Shown piece by piece: positions 19,159-28,270 of a stretch of 64,000 nt of DNA. The position numbers and the translations under genes are program-made. The notes under the pieces were generated by a model, which ran no database searches, had not been told where the DNA came from, and saw only the letters and a program-made list of their open reading frames with translations. Position 1 is the stretch's first letter, and every line of letters starts with the position of its first letter. The stretch comes from Muribaculaceae bacterium (GTDB taxonomy: Bacteria; Bacteroidota; Bacteroidia; Bacteroidales; Muribaculaceae), in contig JAFLUA010000001.1 in assembly GCA_022508985.1 (NCBI GenBank), forward strand, positions 62,001 through 126,000, in the 5' to 3' direction.

Positions 19159-21393
19159 ATGAAATGCTTTAATAAATTATTGCTGACCATTAGTCTTGCA
19201 TTCTCATGTCTTGGAATGTCGGCAGCCATTCCCGTATATCTCACAATCGACCCGGCTCCAGGCTCGACAGTTGAGTCAATATCTACATTCACTATCAAGT
19301 CGACGATGTATGAAGAATTTTGGGTGTTAGGGACATCTCAAGGAAAGATATTAATTGATGGTGAAGTGGTTAAATTTACATCCAAGCCTCTTGATACGGC
19401 TCGTACAGGTTTAATCTTCACCATCACCGAACCTATCACCGAGCCTGGTGAGCACGAGATAACTTTTCTGGAAGGTGTTTATATCTTCGATGAAGATGAA
19501 ACTGTAAACTATGAATTTACCTTCAGCTACACCGTATCTGGAGAAACGACAGAACCTGAAGTTCAAGATCCAAAAGACATCCCAAATACATATATAGTAA
19601 CACCGACTCCCGGTTCGACTGTGACAGAATTAACAACTATTACTGTTACTTCTACTGTCGATGACCTCTCAGCGCCATATTCAAATGCTAAACTTTTTAT
19701 CAATGAAGAAGAAGTAGCATTTGAAGGTAGCGTAAGCAATAATGTAATTACTTATAGCCTTACTACTCCGATAACGGAAACCGGACGTTATGTCGTTCGC
19801 ATTCCTGTAAACTCATTTGATATTGATGATTGGGGCGAAGAAACCAACGAACCATTTGAATTTGTAGTCTATGTTGAAGCAGAGAAGGAACCTGTGCCAA
19901 GCGTAGGCGAAATACCCGATTATCTAACAATAGAACCGACTCCAGGCTCGACAGTTGAATCTATCTCTACATTCACTATCTCATCGACTGTTCATGATAA
20001 TTTCTGGATTAGAGCTGGATGGGACACTAAATTATTGATTGATAATGAGGTCGTTGCTTTTACGTCTAAACCACTCGACACTCAACGCACGGGATTGGTA
20101 TTCATGATCACAGAGCCTATAAACAAAGAAGGAGAACACACAATTACCTTGCTTGACGGCATCTACCAATATACAAGTGATAACATTCTAAATGAAGCTT
20201 TCAGCTTTACTCTAACCGTGGGTAGTGATGTTCCAGCGCCTGCAGAGACGATTATCCCGGCGACATATTCTGTCGTGCCGGAGCCAAATTCGATTGTCAC
20301 AGAAATTTCAAAAATTACTATAACATCGACAGTTGACGATTATTTCTTTGTGCTTCGTTCTGCTAAAGTGTTAATTGATGAAGAGAGCGTTGCGTTTAAA
20401 ACTGAAATAACCGGCAATTCAGATAATGTTATCGAGATTACACTTGAAACTCCGATAGTTGAAGAAGGTGTACATACTATTAATATACCTGCTAATTCAT
20501 TTGAGTACGGCGATGAATATGATACAGTAGGCGAATTCAAATTTAGCTTGATTGTAAAGGCAGAAGAACCCGAACCAGATCCTGAGATTATTCCTCGTTC
20601 TTATAGCGTAACCCCCGAACCTGGCTCGACAGTCGCTGAAATTAAGACTATTACCCTTACTACAATATCATCAGACTATATTAATGCCCCAAGTTTAACT
20701 GGCGCTCTTAAAATTGGTACTGATATAGATAACCTTCAGACAGTTGCATATACAGTTGCAATTACTCCAGATGGAAAAACATTGACTTATACTTTGGTTT
20801 CTCCGATCACTGAAGATGGTCGCTATTTCGTTAAGATTCCTTCTGGTTCATTTGATATTGATGAATGGGGAGAAGAAACCAACAACCCGTTCGAATTCGT
20901 ACTCTATGTTGAGGCAGAAGAAATAGAAGATCCGGAAATTATCCCCAGCTCTTACAGTGTAGAGCCTACTCCGGGTTCGACTGTATCAGAAATTAAGACT
21001 ATTAGCCTCACTTCAACGGTAGATTATCCTTCAAGACCGTATACTACCGCAAAACTTTATATCAACGAAGAACCTGTTGAGTTTACCGGCAGCGCAAGTG
21101 GTCATACAGTAACATACACACTAACAACTCCGATAACAGAGACCGGCCGCTATGTAGTGCGTATTCCCGCATCATCATTCGATACCGATGAAGACTGGGA
21201 TGAGACCAACGACCTGTTCGAGTTTGTACTCTATGTTGACTCCACAACTAAGTTGATCGATGAGGTGGTTAGCGCCGACAATGCTAAACGTGAAATCTAC
21301 AATATCCAGGGCGTTCGCGTAGAAAATGTGCAACCCGGCAATATATATATCATTCGCCAGGGCGGTAAATCAACAAAAGTTCTTGTTAAATAA
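19159..21393 (+). CDS. Secreted repeat protein with six tandem beta domains and T9SS sorting tail
   Basis: 744 aa. The signal peptide ends near GMSAA. Six modules of about 105-120 residues each begin with the pattern 'IP-x-Y-x-V-x-P-x-PGST' at about residues 24, 140, 251, 365, 477 and 594. The last about 45 residues (REIYNIQGVRVENVQPGNIYII...KVLVK) form a T9SS tail. The repeats have an Ig-like beta pattern and are probably a stalk or adhesin. Codon use is visibly more A+T-rich than in the gene before it. It is probably co-transcribed with the 14738 gene and terminated at 21416. Confidence 0.78.
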   Translation: MKCFNKLLLTISLAFSCLGMSAAIPVYLTIDPAPGSTVESISTFTIKSTMYEEFWVLGTSQGKILIDGEVVKFTSKPLDTARTGLIFTITEPITEPGEHEITFLEGVYIFDEDETVNYEFTFSYTVSGETTEPEVQDPKDIPNTYIVTPTPGSTVTELTTITVTSTVDDLSAPYSNAKLFINEEEVAFEGSVSNNVITYSLTTPITETGRYVVRIPVNSFDIDDWGEETNEPFEFVVYVEAEKEPVPSVGEIPDYLTIEPTPGSTVESISTFTISSTVHDNFWIRAGWDTKLLIDNEVVAFTSKPLDTQRTGLVFMITEPINKEGEHTITLLDGIYQYTSDNILNEAFSFTLTVGSDVPAPAETIIPATYSVVPEPNSIVTEISKITITSTVDDYFFVLRSAKVLIDEESVAFKTEITGNSDNVIEITLETPIVEEGVHTINIPANSFEYGDEYDTVGEFKFSLIVKAEEPEPDPEIIPRSYSVTPEPGSTVAEIKTITLTTISSDYINAPSLTGALKIGTDIDNLQTVAYTVAITPDGKTLTYTLVSPITEDGRYFVKIPSGSFDIDEWGEETNNPFEFVLYVEAEEIEDPEIIPSSYSVEPTPGSTVSEIKTISLTSTVDYPSRPYTTAKLYINEEPVEFTGSASGHTVTYTLTTPITETGRYVVRIPASSFDTDEDWDETNDLFEFVLYVDSTTKLIDEVVSADNAKREIYNIQGVRVENVQPGNIYIIRQGGKSTKVLVK
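19228..21240 (+). repeat. Six-copy protein-coding tandem repeat (two subtypes)
   Basis: The copies fall into an A type (1 and 3: STFTI...FTSKPLDT-x-RTGL) and a B type (2, 5, 6: ...ITE-x-GRYxVxIP-x-SFD-x-D...). Copy 4 is intermediate, giving A-B-A-B'-B-B. DNA identity is high between parts of copies 1 and 3 and between 2, 5 and 6, which could support recombination-driven copy changes. Confidence 0.7.
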
Positions 21394-21415
21394 GTAATTA
21401 AGAATTTCTAATCAT

Positions 21416-21456
21416 AAAGAGGGTCCTGAGCCTTTGAGGCGCGGGGCCCTCTTTTT
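21416..21456 (+). terminator. Intrinsic terminator after the repeat protein
   Basis: AAGAGGGTCC (21417-21426) pairs with GGGCCCTCTT (21444-21453), with one G-T wobble, followed by TTTTT. A second small hairpin ACGCCG-CTA-CGGCGT lies at 21465-21479. Confidence 0.8.
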
Positions 21457-21546
21457 GGATAATGACGCCGCTACGGCGTGGCACAATGAGAGCAGTAGGG
21501 TAAAATGCCGACAAAAATCTTATTTGCATTATTCGCTCTAAATCGT

Positions 21547-21554
21547 TAACTTTG
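21547..21554 (+). promoter_or_regulatory. -7 promoter box of the HU-CCDC81/SPOR gene
   Basis: TAACTTTG is the commonest Bacteroidota -7 form. Transcription should start near 21558. The upstream ATG at 21559 would then be leaderless, while ATG 21598 gets a 40-base leader containing AGGAGG. This argues for the downstream start. Confidence 0.65.
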
Positions 21555-21597
21555 TAGCATGGAAAGGAGGCTAAACGAAAGCCTCGATAATGGTAAG

Positions 21598-22566
21598 ATG
21601 TTGATATTTCGACATATAGCACACTTGTTGTGGGCCGATGGACACGTTGCAGTCTCCGGCCTCGGGCTATTTTCGACCGTTAACTTATCGGCAAATGTCG
21701 GCGATGAAGAAGTGTCGTCGCCTACGACGTCGGTAGTATTTGACGCCACGGCCGAGATATCGTCGTCGGCGCTTGTCGACTCTGTGATGCGTCAACAACA
21801 GATATCGTCAGCTCAAGCCAACGGCTTGATTAACAGTGATGTTAGGTCGATTCAGGGCGAGCTTTCGCGTGGCGAAAAGGTAAATATTCCCGGCGTCGGC
21901 ACGATTTATGTCGACGAGCCTACGGGTGCTATCGCCTTTGCCTCGGCATCCAATTTTTTCGCTTCATCGTGGCTCAAGAGTGTTGCCGCCCATCCGATAC
22001 AAACAGCCGATCTTGTTGATGTTGTGGCCGACAAAGAAGCGGTAGAGCGCGAACGTCGGCGCGAAATATTTGCACGTTCGCTCCGCAAAACAGCCTCAAG
22101 TGCTGCTGCCATTGCCGTCTTTGCCCTATTAGTGTTTGTGGCCTCACAGATACCTCTCAGAAAAGATAATAAAGTGAGGATGGCCTCTATAGGTGTTGAA
22201 TCACTTACCACAACGGCCGATGATATCAGCGTTACGACAGCGCCTAATACTATTCCAACTCTTGTTTTGCTTGTCAATACTCCCGACGATGGCACGGCAC
22301 CGGCGAAGAAGCGTAGCCCCAAAAAACAAGGCGTGCTAAGCGCCGACCGCTATTGCCTTGTGGTGGCATCGTTTGCATCGCGCGAAGACGCCGAGCGATA
22401 TCTTGCCTCCAACCGGAGTGCCGATTATCCGCTTACAATACTCGATAGCGGTGGTTATTGGCGTATATTTGCCATGACGGCTCCTACTATCAATGATTTA
22501 TCGTCGATGGCAAGCAACTCTAATGTTTACGAGCAATATCCCTCGGCGTGGATTTGCCATAGATAG
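21598..22566 (+). CDS. HU-CCDC81 and SPOR domain membrane protein (peptidoglycan-binding)
   Basis: 322 aa from ATG 21598 (MLIFRHIAHLLWADGHVAVSGLGLF); an alternative ATG at 21559 adds 13 residues. An N-terminal HU-CCDC81-type domain is followed by a transmembrane helix near residues 165-185 (AAAIAVFALLVFVASQI). The C-terminal SPOR domain (DRYCLVVASFASREDAERYL...GYWRIFA) typically binds denuded glycan strands at the septum. This is a Bacteroidota-specific architecture linked to cell division or envelope remodelling. It starts its own transcript at the promoter at 21547. Confidence 0.85.
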   Translation: MLIFRHIAHLLWADGHVAVSGLGLFSTVNLSANVGDEEVSSPTTSVVFDATAEISSSALVDSVMRQQQISSAQANGLINSDVRSIQGELSRGEKVNIPGVGTIYVDEPTGAIAFASASNFFASSWLKSVAAHPIQTADLVDVVADKEAVERERRREIFARSLRKTASSAAAIAVFALLVFVASQIPLRKDNKVRMASIGVESLTTTADDISVTTAPNTIPTLVLLVNTPDDGTAPAKKRSPKKQGVLSADRYCLVVASFASREDAERYLASNRSADYPLTILDSGGYWRIFAMTAPTINDLSSMASNSNVYEQYPSAWICHR

Positions 22567-22585
22567 CATTTAACACCCATACATA

Positions 22586-23140
22586 ATGAAAGAATTGCAC
22601 GATTTGCTTCTTGAGCGCCATAGCATTAGGCGTTACACGGGCGAACCTGTCGACCCTGAGCATGTCAAACTAATCCTCGAAGCGGCTTTGTTGGCGCCTA
22701 CATCGAAGAATGCCCGTTCGTGGCAGTTTGTTGTTGTCGACGATAGAGACACCTTGATGCGTCTGTCGGATTGCAAACCTGCCTATGCTACTTCGGTTAA
22801 AGATGCCACCTTTGCTGTCGTTGTAACGTCCGACCCCGAGAAGAGCGAAGCTTACATCGAAGATGCGTCGGTAGCAGCCGCTTTCATGCATCTGCAGGCT
22901 GCGGCTCTTGGTGTTGGCTCCTGTTGGGTTCAGGTACGCGGCCGGCAAGATGCTATGGGCGAATCGTCGGAACTATCAGTACGCGAGATACTTGGAATAC
23001 CCGATAATATGTCGGTGCTTTGCATTATGACATTCGGATATCCGGCCGAGACAAGGCGTCCTGTCGACCCCTCCAAACTTCTCTGGGAAAAAGTGCACAT
23101 CGGCGCTTGGCGAGGTGATGACACAAACGCCGACGGGTGA
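22586..23140 (+). CDS. Nitroreductase-family FMN oxidoreductase
   Basis: 184 aa. It has the FMN-binding nitroreductase start (RHSIRRYTGEPV) and LLAPTSKNARSWQFVVV, then the LQAAALGVGSCWV helix. These are small NAD(P)H-dependent flavoproteins acting on nitroaromatics, quinones or similar. The true substrate is unknown. Its stop TGA overlaps the ATG of the next gene (TGATG), suggesting coupling. Confidence 0.88.
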   Translation: MKELHDLLLERHSIRRYTGEPVDPEHVKLILEAALLAPTSKNARSWQFVVVDDRDTLMRLSDCKPAYATSVKDATFAVVVTSDPEKSEAYIEDASVAAAFMHLQAAALGVGSCWVQVRGRQDAMGESSELSVREILGIPDNMSVLCIMTFGYPAETRRPVDPSKLLWEKVHIGAWRGDDTNADG

Positions 23141-23925
23141 TGAAATCGTTCGATGGCAACGTTGTTATTGTTGGCGCAGGTAATGTTGCCACTCATCTGT
23201 CGCGCGCACTGGCAAAATCGCTTAAGGCTGTCATCAGCCGTAAACTCGACCATGCCCGTGCCTTAGCCCTCCCGATAGGTGTCGATGCTTACGACGATTT
23301 CGCTGTAATTGAGCGGTTGAAGCCCGATTTTATCATAATAAGTATTGCAGATAATGGTATCTGTGATGTTGTCGATTCAATAGGACATCTCACGTATGAG
23401 CCCATTGTGGTGCACACCTCAGGCACCGTTCCCAAAGAGATTTTGAGCCCTATAAGTTCACGCATCGGCGTTTTATATCCATTGCAGACATTTTCAGCGG
23501 GCAGTGCCGTCGACGTGTCGTCGGTACCTTTCTTTACCGAGGCCACAAATGCGGCCGATTGGGAGGTGGTAGATAGTGTGGCTGCTTTATTGTCGCCGCG
23601 AGTATGGCATGCCGATGCCGAGCATCGTCGCGCCTTACATATTGCCGGTGTTTTTACATCGAATTTTACTAATATACTTCTCGAAAAAGTCGAGCAGGTG
23701 TTGACAGGAGCAGGCTACTCGCTCGACATCGTACAGCCGTTAATGCAGGCTACTGTCGATAAGGCTTTTGCGATAGGCCCTCATAATGCGCAGACAGGGC
23801 CGGCCCGACGTGGCGACTTCGATGTGTTGAAAGCCCAATACGAAGCGCTTCCCGACGACTTAAAACCGGCTTACGCGGCGCTTACAAAGCTCATTTTAGA
23901 ATCACACAATATTAGTCATGAGTAA
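23140..23925 (+). CDS. Rossmann-like plus DUF2520 domain protein
   Basis: 261 aa from ATG 23140 (a GTG at 23137 also reads in frame). An N-terminal NAD(P)-type Rossmann motif (VVIVGAGNVATHLSRAL) and a DUF2520 C-terminal helical domain (HIAGVFTSNFTNILL) resemble ketopantoate reductase/6PGDH-like dehydrogenases. No substrate is established. Its end overlaps kdsC-like by 8 bases. The DUF2520-kdsC-maf order is conserved in the phylum. Confidence 0.85.
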   Translation: MKSFDGNVVIVGAGNVATHLSRALAKSLKAVISRKLDHARALALPIGVDAYDDFAVIERLKPDFIIISIADNGICDVVDSIGHLTYEPIVVHTSGTVPKEILSPISSRIGVLYPLQTFSAGSAVDVSSVPFFTEATNAADWEVVDSVAALLSPRVWHADAEHRRALHIAGVFTSNFTNILLEKVEQVLTGAGYSLDIVQPLMQATVDKAFAIGPHNAQTGPARRGDFDVLKAQYEALPDDLKPAYAALTKLILESHNISHE

Positions 23926-24442
23926 GATTAACTACGATTTGTCAAAGATTCGCGGCGTCGCTTTCGATGTCGACGGCGTGCTCTCGCCGGCTACAATTCC
24001 TATGGCTGATAATGGAGCCCCTATTCGCATGGCTAATCTTAAAGATGGTTATGCTATCAGCCGCGCTAATAAAAAAGGGATAAAGTTAGCGATAATATCG
24101 GGTGCCGATGCACAGTCGATAGTCGGACGTTTTACCTTGCTCGGCTTAAAAGATATCTACCTATCGGTGGCCGATAAATTGCCTGTTTTGAAGCAATGGA
24201 TGCGCGACAACGACTTAAACCCCGAGGAGGTAGCTTATGTTGGCGATGATATCCCCGATTTGCAGGCCCTGTTGTATTGCGGGCTGCCCGTTGCTCCTCG
24301 CGATGCCGCCGTTGAAGTGAAGAGTGTAGCCAAATATATAACGGGTGTCGAGGGCGGACATGGTGTGGCTCGTGAACTCCTTGAAGAAGTCCTCAAAGCG
24401 CAAGACCTTTGGATATCGAATAATAACGAATACGCATGGTAG
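23918..24442 (+). CDS. KdsC-type HAD phosphatase (KDO-8-phosphate phosphatase family)
   Basis: 174 aa. The HAD motif I is FDVDGVLS, motif II is AIISGAD, and motif IV is YVGDDIPD. KdsC releases phosphate from KDO-8-P in lipopolysaccharide core synthesis. The small cap-less size fits the tetrameric KdsC group. Related phosphatases act on other sugar phosphates, so the symbol is withheld. It overlaps maf by 7 bases. Confidence 0.88.
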   Translation: MSKINYDLSKIRGVAFDVDGVLSPATIPMADNGAPIRMANLKDGYAISRANKKGIKLAIISGADAQSIVGRFTLLGLKDIYLSVADKLPVLKQWMRDNDLNPEEVAYVGDDIPDLQALLYCGLPVAPRDAAVEVKSVAKYITGVEGGHGVARELLEEVLKAQDLWISNNNEYAW

Positions 24443-25071
24443 AGTTTAACCCTCTCGGGCGCCTTGTGCCACCGCTTCCGGCACCGCAGTACAGCGATGT
24501 CGACATATTGTTAGCCTCGAATTCGCCGCGCCGTCGCGAGTTGCTCGGCTTGATTGTACCGCATTTCGAAGTGGCGCCCTCGAAAGAGATAGAGGAATCG
24601 TACCCACCTACAATTGCGCCCGACGATGTGCCGGCTTTTTTATCACAACTTAAGGCAAGTGCTTATAAATCGGACATTAAGGCCGGACAACTTCTCATCA
24701 CCGCCGACACGGTGGTGATTCTCGATGGCAAAATAATGGGGAAACCGCAAGGCTGCGACGAAGCTATTGAAATGGTGAGGGCTCTCGCCGGCCGTACACA
24801 CACTGTGGTTACAGGTGTTACTCTGTCGTCGCTTTCAGGAAAAAGAAACGACACTTTTTCCGAGAAGACAGACGTGACTTTCGCCGAGCTGACCGACGAA
24901 GAAATCGAGCAATATGTATTGCGGTTTAAGCCTTACGACAAGGCCGGTGCCTACGGTATCCAAGAGTGGGTCGGTGCGGCCGCGATACAAGGCATAGCGG
25001 GATGCTTCTATAATGTAATGGGACTTCCGCTACACGCCCTCTATACGCACCTTAAAGAGTTTTTCAGATAA
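24436..25071 (+). CDS. maf: Maf-family nucleoside triphosphate pyrophosphatase
   Basis: 211 aa. The Maf signature is near residue 28 (LLASNSPRRRELL), with catalytic TADTVV and GKPQG further on and YDKAGAYGIQEW near the C-terminus. It hydrolyses dTTP/UTP or modified nucleotides to monophosphates, and Maf homologues affect septation. About 25 residues precede the domain. The gene converges on rarA with only 3 bases between stops. Confidence 0.93.
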   Translation: MVEFNPLGRLVPPLPAPQYSDVDILLASNSPRRRELLGLIVPHFEVAPSKEIEESYPPTIAPDDVPAFLSQLKASAYKSDIKAGQLLITADTVVILDGKIMGKPQGCDEAIEMVRALAGRTHTVVTGVTLSSLSGKRNDTFSEKTDVTFAELTDEEIEQYVLRFKPYDKAGAYGIQEWVGAAAIQGIAGCFYNVMGLPLHALYTHLKEFFR

Positions 25072-25074
25072 AAT

Positions 25075-26355
25075 TTATTTTGAATCTTTGCCCCAACGAG
25101 CGTTGTGCCGTTGCCGCATACCGTCTTCCGACGGGTTGTCGCATGGGTGCCAGAACTGCATCCCGGCTATTTCATCGGGTCGAAATTGTTGTGCCACGAA
25201 GTTGTCGGGATAGTCGTGAGCATATTTGTAGTTTTTGCCGTAGTCGAGATTTTTCATAAGCGACGTAGGAGCGTTTCGCAGGTGTAAAGGCACCGGCAGG
25301 TTGCCCGAGCGCTCCACTTCGGCCAGCGCGGCGTCGATGGCCATATATGCCGAATTGCTCTTTGGCGATTGAGCTAAATAGATGGCGCACTCCGATAGCG
25401 GAATACGGCCTTCGGGCATGCCTATCTTCTGAATTACTGAGAAAGTAGCGTCGGCAAGTAACAGTGCGTTAGGGTTGGCTAACCCTATATCTTCGGCCGC
25501 TAAAATGACAAGGCGACGAGCTATGAACTCGGGGTCTTCGCCTCCGGCAATCATACGAGCGAGCCAATAGACGGCGGCATCGGGGTCGCTACCTCTAATG
25601 CTCTTGATAAAGGCTGATACGATATCGTAGTGCATCTCGCCGTTTTTGTCGTAAGCCTGAGGATTTTCTTGTAGTCGCTCTGTTATTACGCGGTCGTTTA
25701 TCACGATGTCTTCGCCTATCGGAGTCGATTGCTCAAGGAGGTCTAAGATGTTGAGCAACTTACGAGCGTCGCCACCGGCGTAGCGGAAAAGAGCTGCCGT
25801 CTGTTCTACTCTTACCGAGGCTTGCGATAAAATCTCATCTTCGCTTATGGCTCGTTGCAGCAGTACCTGCAGGTCGCTTTCTTCGAGCGGTTTTAGCGTA
25901 TATACTTGAGCTCTCGACAGAAGCGGCCTAATGACTTCAAACGACGGGTTTTCGGTCGTTGCCCCTATGAGCGTTACCGTACCGTTCTCGACAGCTCCGA
26001 GAAGGCTGTCTTGCTGGCTTTTGCTGAAACGGTGGATTTCATCTATAAACAATATCGGCCTACCTGTTGAGAACATACCGGCGGCCTCTTTTTGTGCTCG
26101 GTCGATAACCTCTCGCACGTCTTTGACCCCCGATGTTACTGCCGATAGAGTGAAAAACGCACTTTGTGTAGTGTTGGCTATAATCTTTGCCAATGTTGTT
26201 TTGCCAACCCCGGGAGGCCCCCACAGAATAAACGATGCAATCTTACCCGAATTTATCATACGGCGTATGATGCCATTAGGCCCAACAAGATGTTGTTGTC
26301 CTATATAATCGTCGAGATTCTGCGGGCGCAACCTTTCAGCTAATGGGGCGGGCAT
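25075..26355 (-). CDS. rarA: Replication-associated recombination protein A (RarA/MgsA AAA+ ATPase)
   Basis: 426 aa. Clamp-loader-like AAA+ ATPase: Walker A GPPGVGKTT at residues 46-54, Walker B LFIDEIHR, sensor 1 IGATTENPSF. The C-terminal region includes the MgsA tetramerisation domain (GSDPDAAVYWLARM). It acts at stalled forks with SSB. It is the last gene of a yihY-ridA-rarA minus-strand run. Confidence 0.95.
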   Translation of the reverse strand: MPAPLAERLRPQNLDDYIGQQHLVGPNGIIRRMINSGKIASFILWGPPGVGKTTLAKIIANTTQSAFFTLSAVTSGVKDVREVIDRAQKEAAGMFSTGRPILFIDEIHRFSKSQQDSLLGAVENGTVTLIGATTENPSFEVIRPLLSRAQVYTLKPLEESDLQVLLQRAISEDEILSQASVRVEQTAALFRYAGGDARKLLNILDLLEQSTPIGEDIVINDRVITERLQENPQAYDKNGEMHYDIVSAFIKSIRGSDPDAAVYWLARMIAGGEDPEFIARRLVILAAEDIGLANPNALLLADATFSVIQKIGMPEGRIPLSECAIYLAQSPKSNSAYMAIDAALAEVERSGNLPVPLHLRNAPTSLMKNLDYGKNYKYAHDYPDNFVAQQFRPDEIAGMQFWHPCDNPSEDGMRQRHNARWGKDSK

Positions 26356-26372
26356 TTCGGTGTGTTATATGG

Positions 26373-26747
26373 TTAGCGTAGTGCTATAACTTCGATTTCA
26401 ACTAATACGCCTTTGGGTAGTTCGCGTACTGCTACGGCCGAGCGAGCAGGGTAGGGCTCGGTGAAAACATTGCCGTACACTTCGTTCATGGCACCAAAAT
26501 TAGCCATATCGGAGAGAAATACGGTAGTCTTTACAACGTTGGCAACGCTAAGGCCGGCAGCGTCGAGGATAGCGCATACGTTGGCCAGCGCTTGCTTGGT
26601 CTGTGCTTCTATTCCTTCAGGTATTTCGCCTGTTGCAGGGTTGATAGGAATTTGGCCTGATGCATAAACAAAAGAGCCGGTATCAATCGCTTGGCTATAC
26701 GGGCCGATGGCGCCCGGTGCCGATGTTGTGGCAATTACTTTTTTCAT
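26373..26747 (-). CDS. ridA: RidA-family enamine/imine deaminase
   Basis: 124 aa, the standard size. It hydrolyses reactive 2-aminoacrylate and related enamines. Hallmarks are YASGQIPINP, GGL-like loop AAGLSVANVVKTTVFL, and PARSAVAV with the substrate-binding Arg. It lies 17 bases upstream of rarA in the same direction. Confidence 0.94.
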   Translation of the reverse strand: MKKVIATTSAPGAIGPYSQAIDTGSFVYASGQIPINPATGEIPEGIEAQTKQALANVCAILDAAGLSVANVVKTTVFLSDMANFGAMNEVYGNVFTEPYPARSAVAVRELPKGVLVEIEVIALR

Positions 26748-26771
26748 ATCTGTTAGTTTTTTTTGTGGTTA

Positions 26772-28133
26772 TTACTTTTCGATTTTAATTGACGAAATAG
26801 GCGTTTTGTCGGCTAAGGCCATGAAGTTATTTTCAAGGTCTTCGAATGTCAGCCGTATGTTGGGGAATTTCTCATTGAATTCAGGCACAAAATCGGCAGT
26901 GCCAAGGTTATATAAACGCGAGGCGAGACTGCCAACGGTAAGCGTTGCCGGGTCGGTGGACAGTTGGAAGCCGTAGGTGTCTTTTTCGTCGGCCATTACC
27001 ACGTGGCTCACGATGCCTGCAGCCACGAGCCTATCGGTAATGTCGGTAACGAGGCGCGCTGGCAGATTGTAGTAATTCATCAAGTCGCGCGCGGTGACGG
27101 GTGTCGCTCCGGCGATGAAGCGATGTGTTATAATTGCGGTGATAGCCACGCTTACCATAGCTTCGTAGCGTGTGGAGATACCGCTCACTTCTCGCGCCAG
27201 ATTAAAGGCAAATACGTTTTGCGATGAGTAGCATACAACGGCGCCGGCCAAGCAAATTACCCACACAAACTGAATCCACAACAGCAATAGTGGCAGGAAG
27301 GCAAACGACCCGTAGATGGCATTGTAGCGCGTAACATATAGTGTGCCGGTAACAAATAGCCATTGGAGAATCAGAAATCCCGTTCCGGCGATAATACCCG
27401 ACACAAAGGCATTTTTGAACTTTACTTTAGTGTTGGGGATAAGCATATACACTGCCGTGAAAAATAGGAATGTGACGAGATATTTCGCGGCTTCGAGTGT
27501 CATGCTTATTACGGGCGTGAGGAATTTGAGGTGGAAGAGCGAACTTATCGTTGAGCTCAACAATACGGAGATACCGCCCACACAAAGCATCAAGATTGGG
27601 AGTATGAGTAAGGTTGCTGTGTAGTCGCTTATCTTACGCCAAATGCTGCGGCCGCTTTTCTGCCCCCATATATAGTTGAAGGTGTCTTCGACATTGCTTA
27701 GCAGGGAGATGAGAGTCCATAGTAGAAAAACGATACCTACACCTAAAAAGACGCCGCCGGTCATTTGCGACAGATAGGAGTCGACAAAATTAAGGGCATA
27801 CGATATCGCCACTTGTTGTGCCGGAAAGATATGAAATAGCTCTTCTTGCAATATATGTTGCATATCGAAGCCGCGGCCTATGGCAAGCAGCAGGGCGAGG
27901 GCCGGCACAATGGCGAGCATGGTGCGATAGGTCATGGCGCAGGCTTGAGTCTGTATATCGCGATTGAGAAAAGAATTAACCGAGAGGTTGGCTATCCTCA
28001 ATAGATTAATCCAGCCTTTGCGTCGCGGGTCGCTCCAGATGCCGTTGTTAACATAGTCCCACAGCCGCATCAATTTTGTTTTGAGGCGTCCAATAGCACC
28101 ATCGGCATTTATTTTGTCGCTATCGTTTGTCAT
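26772..28133 (-). CDS. YihY/BrkB-family inner-membrane protein
   Basis: 453 aa from ATG 28133 (MTNDSDKI). An upstream TTG at 28163 lies inside the -7 box and is rejected. Six or so membrane helices follow after residue 60, with the YihY features QTQACAMTYRTMLAIVPALALLLA and the GVFLGVGIVFLLW helix. An extended hydrophilic C-terminal winged-helix-like domain (PARLVTDITDRLVAAGIVS) is typical of Bacteroidota members. Function unknown; it is not a proven RNase. It is first in the yihY-ridA-rarA operon. Confidence 0.87.
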   Translation of the reverse strand: MTNDSDKINADGAIGRLKTKLMRLWDYVNNGIWSDPRRKGWINLLRIANLSVNSFLNRDIQTQACAMTYRTMLAIVPALALLLAIGRGFDMQHILQEELFHIFPAQQVAISYALNFVDSYLSQMTGGVFLGVGIVFLLWTLISLLSNVEDTFNYIWGQKSGRSIWRKISDYTATLLILPILMLCVGGISVLLSSTISSLFHLKFLTPVISMTLEAAKYLVTFLFFTAVYMLIPNTKVKFKNAFVSGIIAGTGFLILQWLFVTGTLYVTRYNAIYGSFAFLPLLLLWIQFVWVICLAGAVVCYSSQNVFAFNLAREVSGISTRYEAMVSVAITAIITHRFIAGATPVTARDLMNYYNLPARLVTDITDRLVAAGIVSHVVMADEKDTYGFQLSTDPATLTVGSLASRLYNLGTADFVPEFNEKFPNIRLTFEDLENNFMALADKTPISSIKIEK

Positions 28134-28160
28134 TGTGATAATGGCATATTGAATGTACCA

Positions 28161-28168
28161 CAAAGTTA
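28161..28168 (-). promoter_or_regulatory. -7 promoter box of yihY-ridA-rarA
   Basis: On the minus strand this reads TAACTTTG. It lies 28 bases upstream of the chosen ATG at 28133. Confidence 0.6.
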
Positions 28169-28213
28169 CGCATTTATTGCTAATTATCGAAAATTAATGC
28201 GAGAAAGAGTTTG

Positions 28214-28242
28214 ATAAAAAAAGTGCCCCCGAAGAGGCACTC
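28214..28242 (-). terminator. Intrinsic terminator with UUCG loop, end of the choloylglycine-hydrolase transcript
   Basis: On the minus strand AGTGCCTC-TTCG-GGGGCACT forms an 8-bp stem (one G-U pair) closed by a C-G around a TTCG tetraloop. TTTTTTT follows directly. It lies 29 bases after the stop at 28271. Confidence 0.92.
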
Positions 28243-28270
28243 TATCATTGTCGACAATAAGTCGTATTTT

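Noticed and set aside
19228-21240. Tandem repeats considered as a CRISPR array
   Set aside because: Units are about 330 bases, coding, and without spacers of constant length. No cas genes are nearby.
28134-28163. TTG start giving a longer YihY protein
   Set aside because: The TTG lies within the TAACTTTG promoter box at 28161-28168. The ATG at 28133 is preferred.
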